Source of the DNA: Phycisphaerales bacterium
Lineage (GTDB): Bacteria; Planctomycetota; Phycisphaerae; Phycisphaerales; UBA1924
Assembly: GCA_029260295.1 (NCBI GenBank)
Contig: JAJDDN010000003.1
Coordinates: 1-64,000, forward strand
DNA: 64,000 nt
Reading direction: 5' to 3'
This document shows positions 63,146 through 64,000 of the stretch, in pieces. Below the pieces are notes generated by a model. That model saw nothing but the letters and a program-made list of their open reading frames with translations. It was not told the origin of the DNA and searched no databases. Position 1 is the stretch's first letter. Every line of letters begins with the position of its first letter. A program made the position numbers and the translations under genes.

Positions 63146-64000
63146 ATGAGCGATATAGAAAAACCGATCGAGAAACAGTGCGTTATCTGTGGCCAATCCT
63201 GCGCCGGTAAACCCCGAATCAAAGACGCCTCGGGAAACTACGCCCACAGAACCTGCGCCGACAAACACCAATCCAAGAAGAGCACCGAGCCTGTTCAACC
63301 CGAGATCGAACCCCTTGATCTCTCCCCAGAAGATGAGCCAGAAATGGCTGCCTTCTTGGACGATCTCCCCTCAGACTCCGCTGATGAACCATCTGCCATG
63401 CGAGCCGCATGCCCCGGATGCGGAACTTCGGTTTCATCAGACTCCATGGTCTGCATGTCCTGTGGCTGTAATATCAAAACAGGACGGGGCAACAAAACAA
63501 AGTCCACAAAAGTCAAAGCAAAGAAATCAGGTCCAAGCCTTGGAGCCAAAGCTGGCTCAATGGCCGTCGCCCCATTCCTTCCCATCATCGGCGCTGTTCT
63601 CGCTGGCGCGATAGGCGCGGGCATCTGGGCGGCCGTCTCACACTTTACGGGTTACGAAATCGGATACATCGCAATCGGCATCGGATTCATTTGTGGCCTG
63701 GGCGCTGTCATCGGTTCTGGCGGAGAAGGCGGCGCATGGTCAGGCGGCGTTGCTGTCATCATTGCACTCCTCTCAATTGTCACCGGTAAAGCAATCGTCA
63801 ACTCCATCTATGTTGACAACCTGCAGCAACTCCAAGCCGCCGTCCAAGCCGGTGTCGAAGACAAGACCACCCTGGAAGAATACTCCCAAGAGGAGGCGAT
63901 CATGGGTATCGCCAGCGATATTGCATGGGACCGAGAAGAAGCCGGTCAGGAAATCGATTGGCCAAACCCAGAAATAGATCTGTACGAAACACTTGATCTC
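63146..64000 (+). CDS. Zinc-ribbon membrane protein, partial at right edge
   Basis: This gene is not on the ORF track because it runs off the window without a stop (285 codons seen). It begins MSDIEKPIEKQCVICGQSC, preceded by AGGGG. Two metal-binding modules are visible. An N-terminal treble-clef-like CxxC...CADKH comes first. A double zinc-ribbon CPGCG...CMSCGCN follows at about residues 94-112. Two or more membrane segments follow (IIGAVLAGAIGAGIWAAV, IGYIAIGIGFICGLGAVIG and VAVIIALLSIVTG). The cytoplasmic tail is acidic. Similar zinc-ribbon membrane proteins are frequent in planctomycetes, and their function is unknown. Confidence 0.85.
   Translation, partial: MSDIEKPIEKQCVICGQSCAGKPRIKDASGNYAHRTCADKHQSKKSTEPVQPEIEPLDLSPEDEPEMAAFLDDLPSDSADEPSAMRAACPGCGTSVSSDSMVCMSCGCNIKTGRGNKTKSTKVKAKKSGPSLGAKAGSMAVAPFLPIIGAVLAGAIGAGIWAAVSHFTGYEIGYIAIGIGFICGLGAVIGSGGEGGAWSGGVAVIIALLSIVTGKAIVNSIYVDNLQQLQAAVQAGVEDKTTLEEYSQEEAIMGIASDIAWDREEAGQEIDWPNPEIDLYETLDL

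Overview
The window looks like chromosome of a Gram-negative planctomycete, most likely class Phycisphaerae. This is inferred from gene content: a PEP-CTERM protein ending in VPAPGS-TM-RRRR, planctomycete-style dockerin-like tails (DFFDIxAFL), an NfeD/FloA cluster, a PNGase F-like secreted protein, and outer-membrane functions (LolD/LolC-E-like, LAB_N, RND pump). GC is moderately high (roughly 58-60% by eye), genes are dense on both strands, and no insertion sequence, prophage or CRISPR array is visible.

Layout. 0-9 kb: a partial DUF2971-like gene, lepA, a glycine-zipper lipoprotein, a secreted protein, rlmE plus a BatA-like protein, a PNGase F-like protein and a ferredoxin. 9-17 kb: a GT2/LAB_N pair, two unknown proteins, a PEP-CTERM protein, moxR, a tRNA-Cys with a long variable arm, a secreted protein and a stand-alone nuoH. 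17-26 kb: GH3 plus alpha/beta hydrolase, lolD-lolC/E-M1 peptidase, and yifB. 26-36.7 kb: sugar epimerase plus GNAT, ruvA, a perfect 28-bp inverted repeat, manC, VOC protein, ruvX, a LolA-like protein plus TPR/peptidase-MA protein, plsC and rarA. 36.7-43 kb: an LVIVD/dockerin protein and a decayed relative, a formyl-THF cyclo-ligase plus L,D-transpeptidase, and gyrB. 43-47.6 kb: two tandem PilZ/receiver/Hpt-like proteins and a PilJ-like hybrid histidine kinase. 47.7-53 kb: tRNA-His, pckA, a REPIN-like palindrome pair, an FAH-family enzyme, an MFS protein, a G-rich double hairpin and a solitary D12 adenine methyltransferase. 53-64 kb: RND adaptor and pump, a ChaN lipoprotein, NfeD-NfeD-short FloA-FloA, and a partial zinc-ribbon membrane protein.

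How genes work together. Many neighbours overlap by 4 nt (GT2/LAB_N, hydrolase/GH3, lolC-E/lolD, epimerase/GNAT, LolA-like/TPR, fau/LDT), so translational coupling is common. Envelope functions dominate: lipid A or carrier-lipid sugars, lipoprotein sorting, GDP-mannose and surface-sugar synthesis, peptidoglycan cross-linking, efflux and membrane microdomains.

The three most interesting signals are these. (1) At least twelve genes have a TANNNT -10 box only 5-7 nt before the start codon and no Shine-Dalgarno sequence; yifB also has a perfect TTGACA at 17-nt spacing. This implies widespread leaderless transcripts. (2) The 43.3-47.6 kb operon pairs a hybrid kinase with two PilZ proteins whose receiver and Hpt-like domains have lost key phosphotransfer residues. 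(3) The NfeD/FloA operon carries a natural N-terminal-only FloA paralogue.
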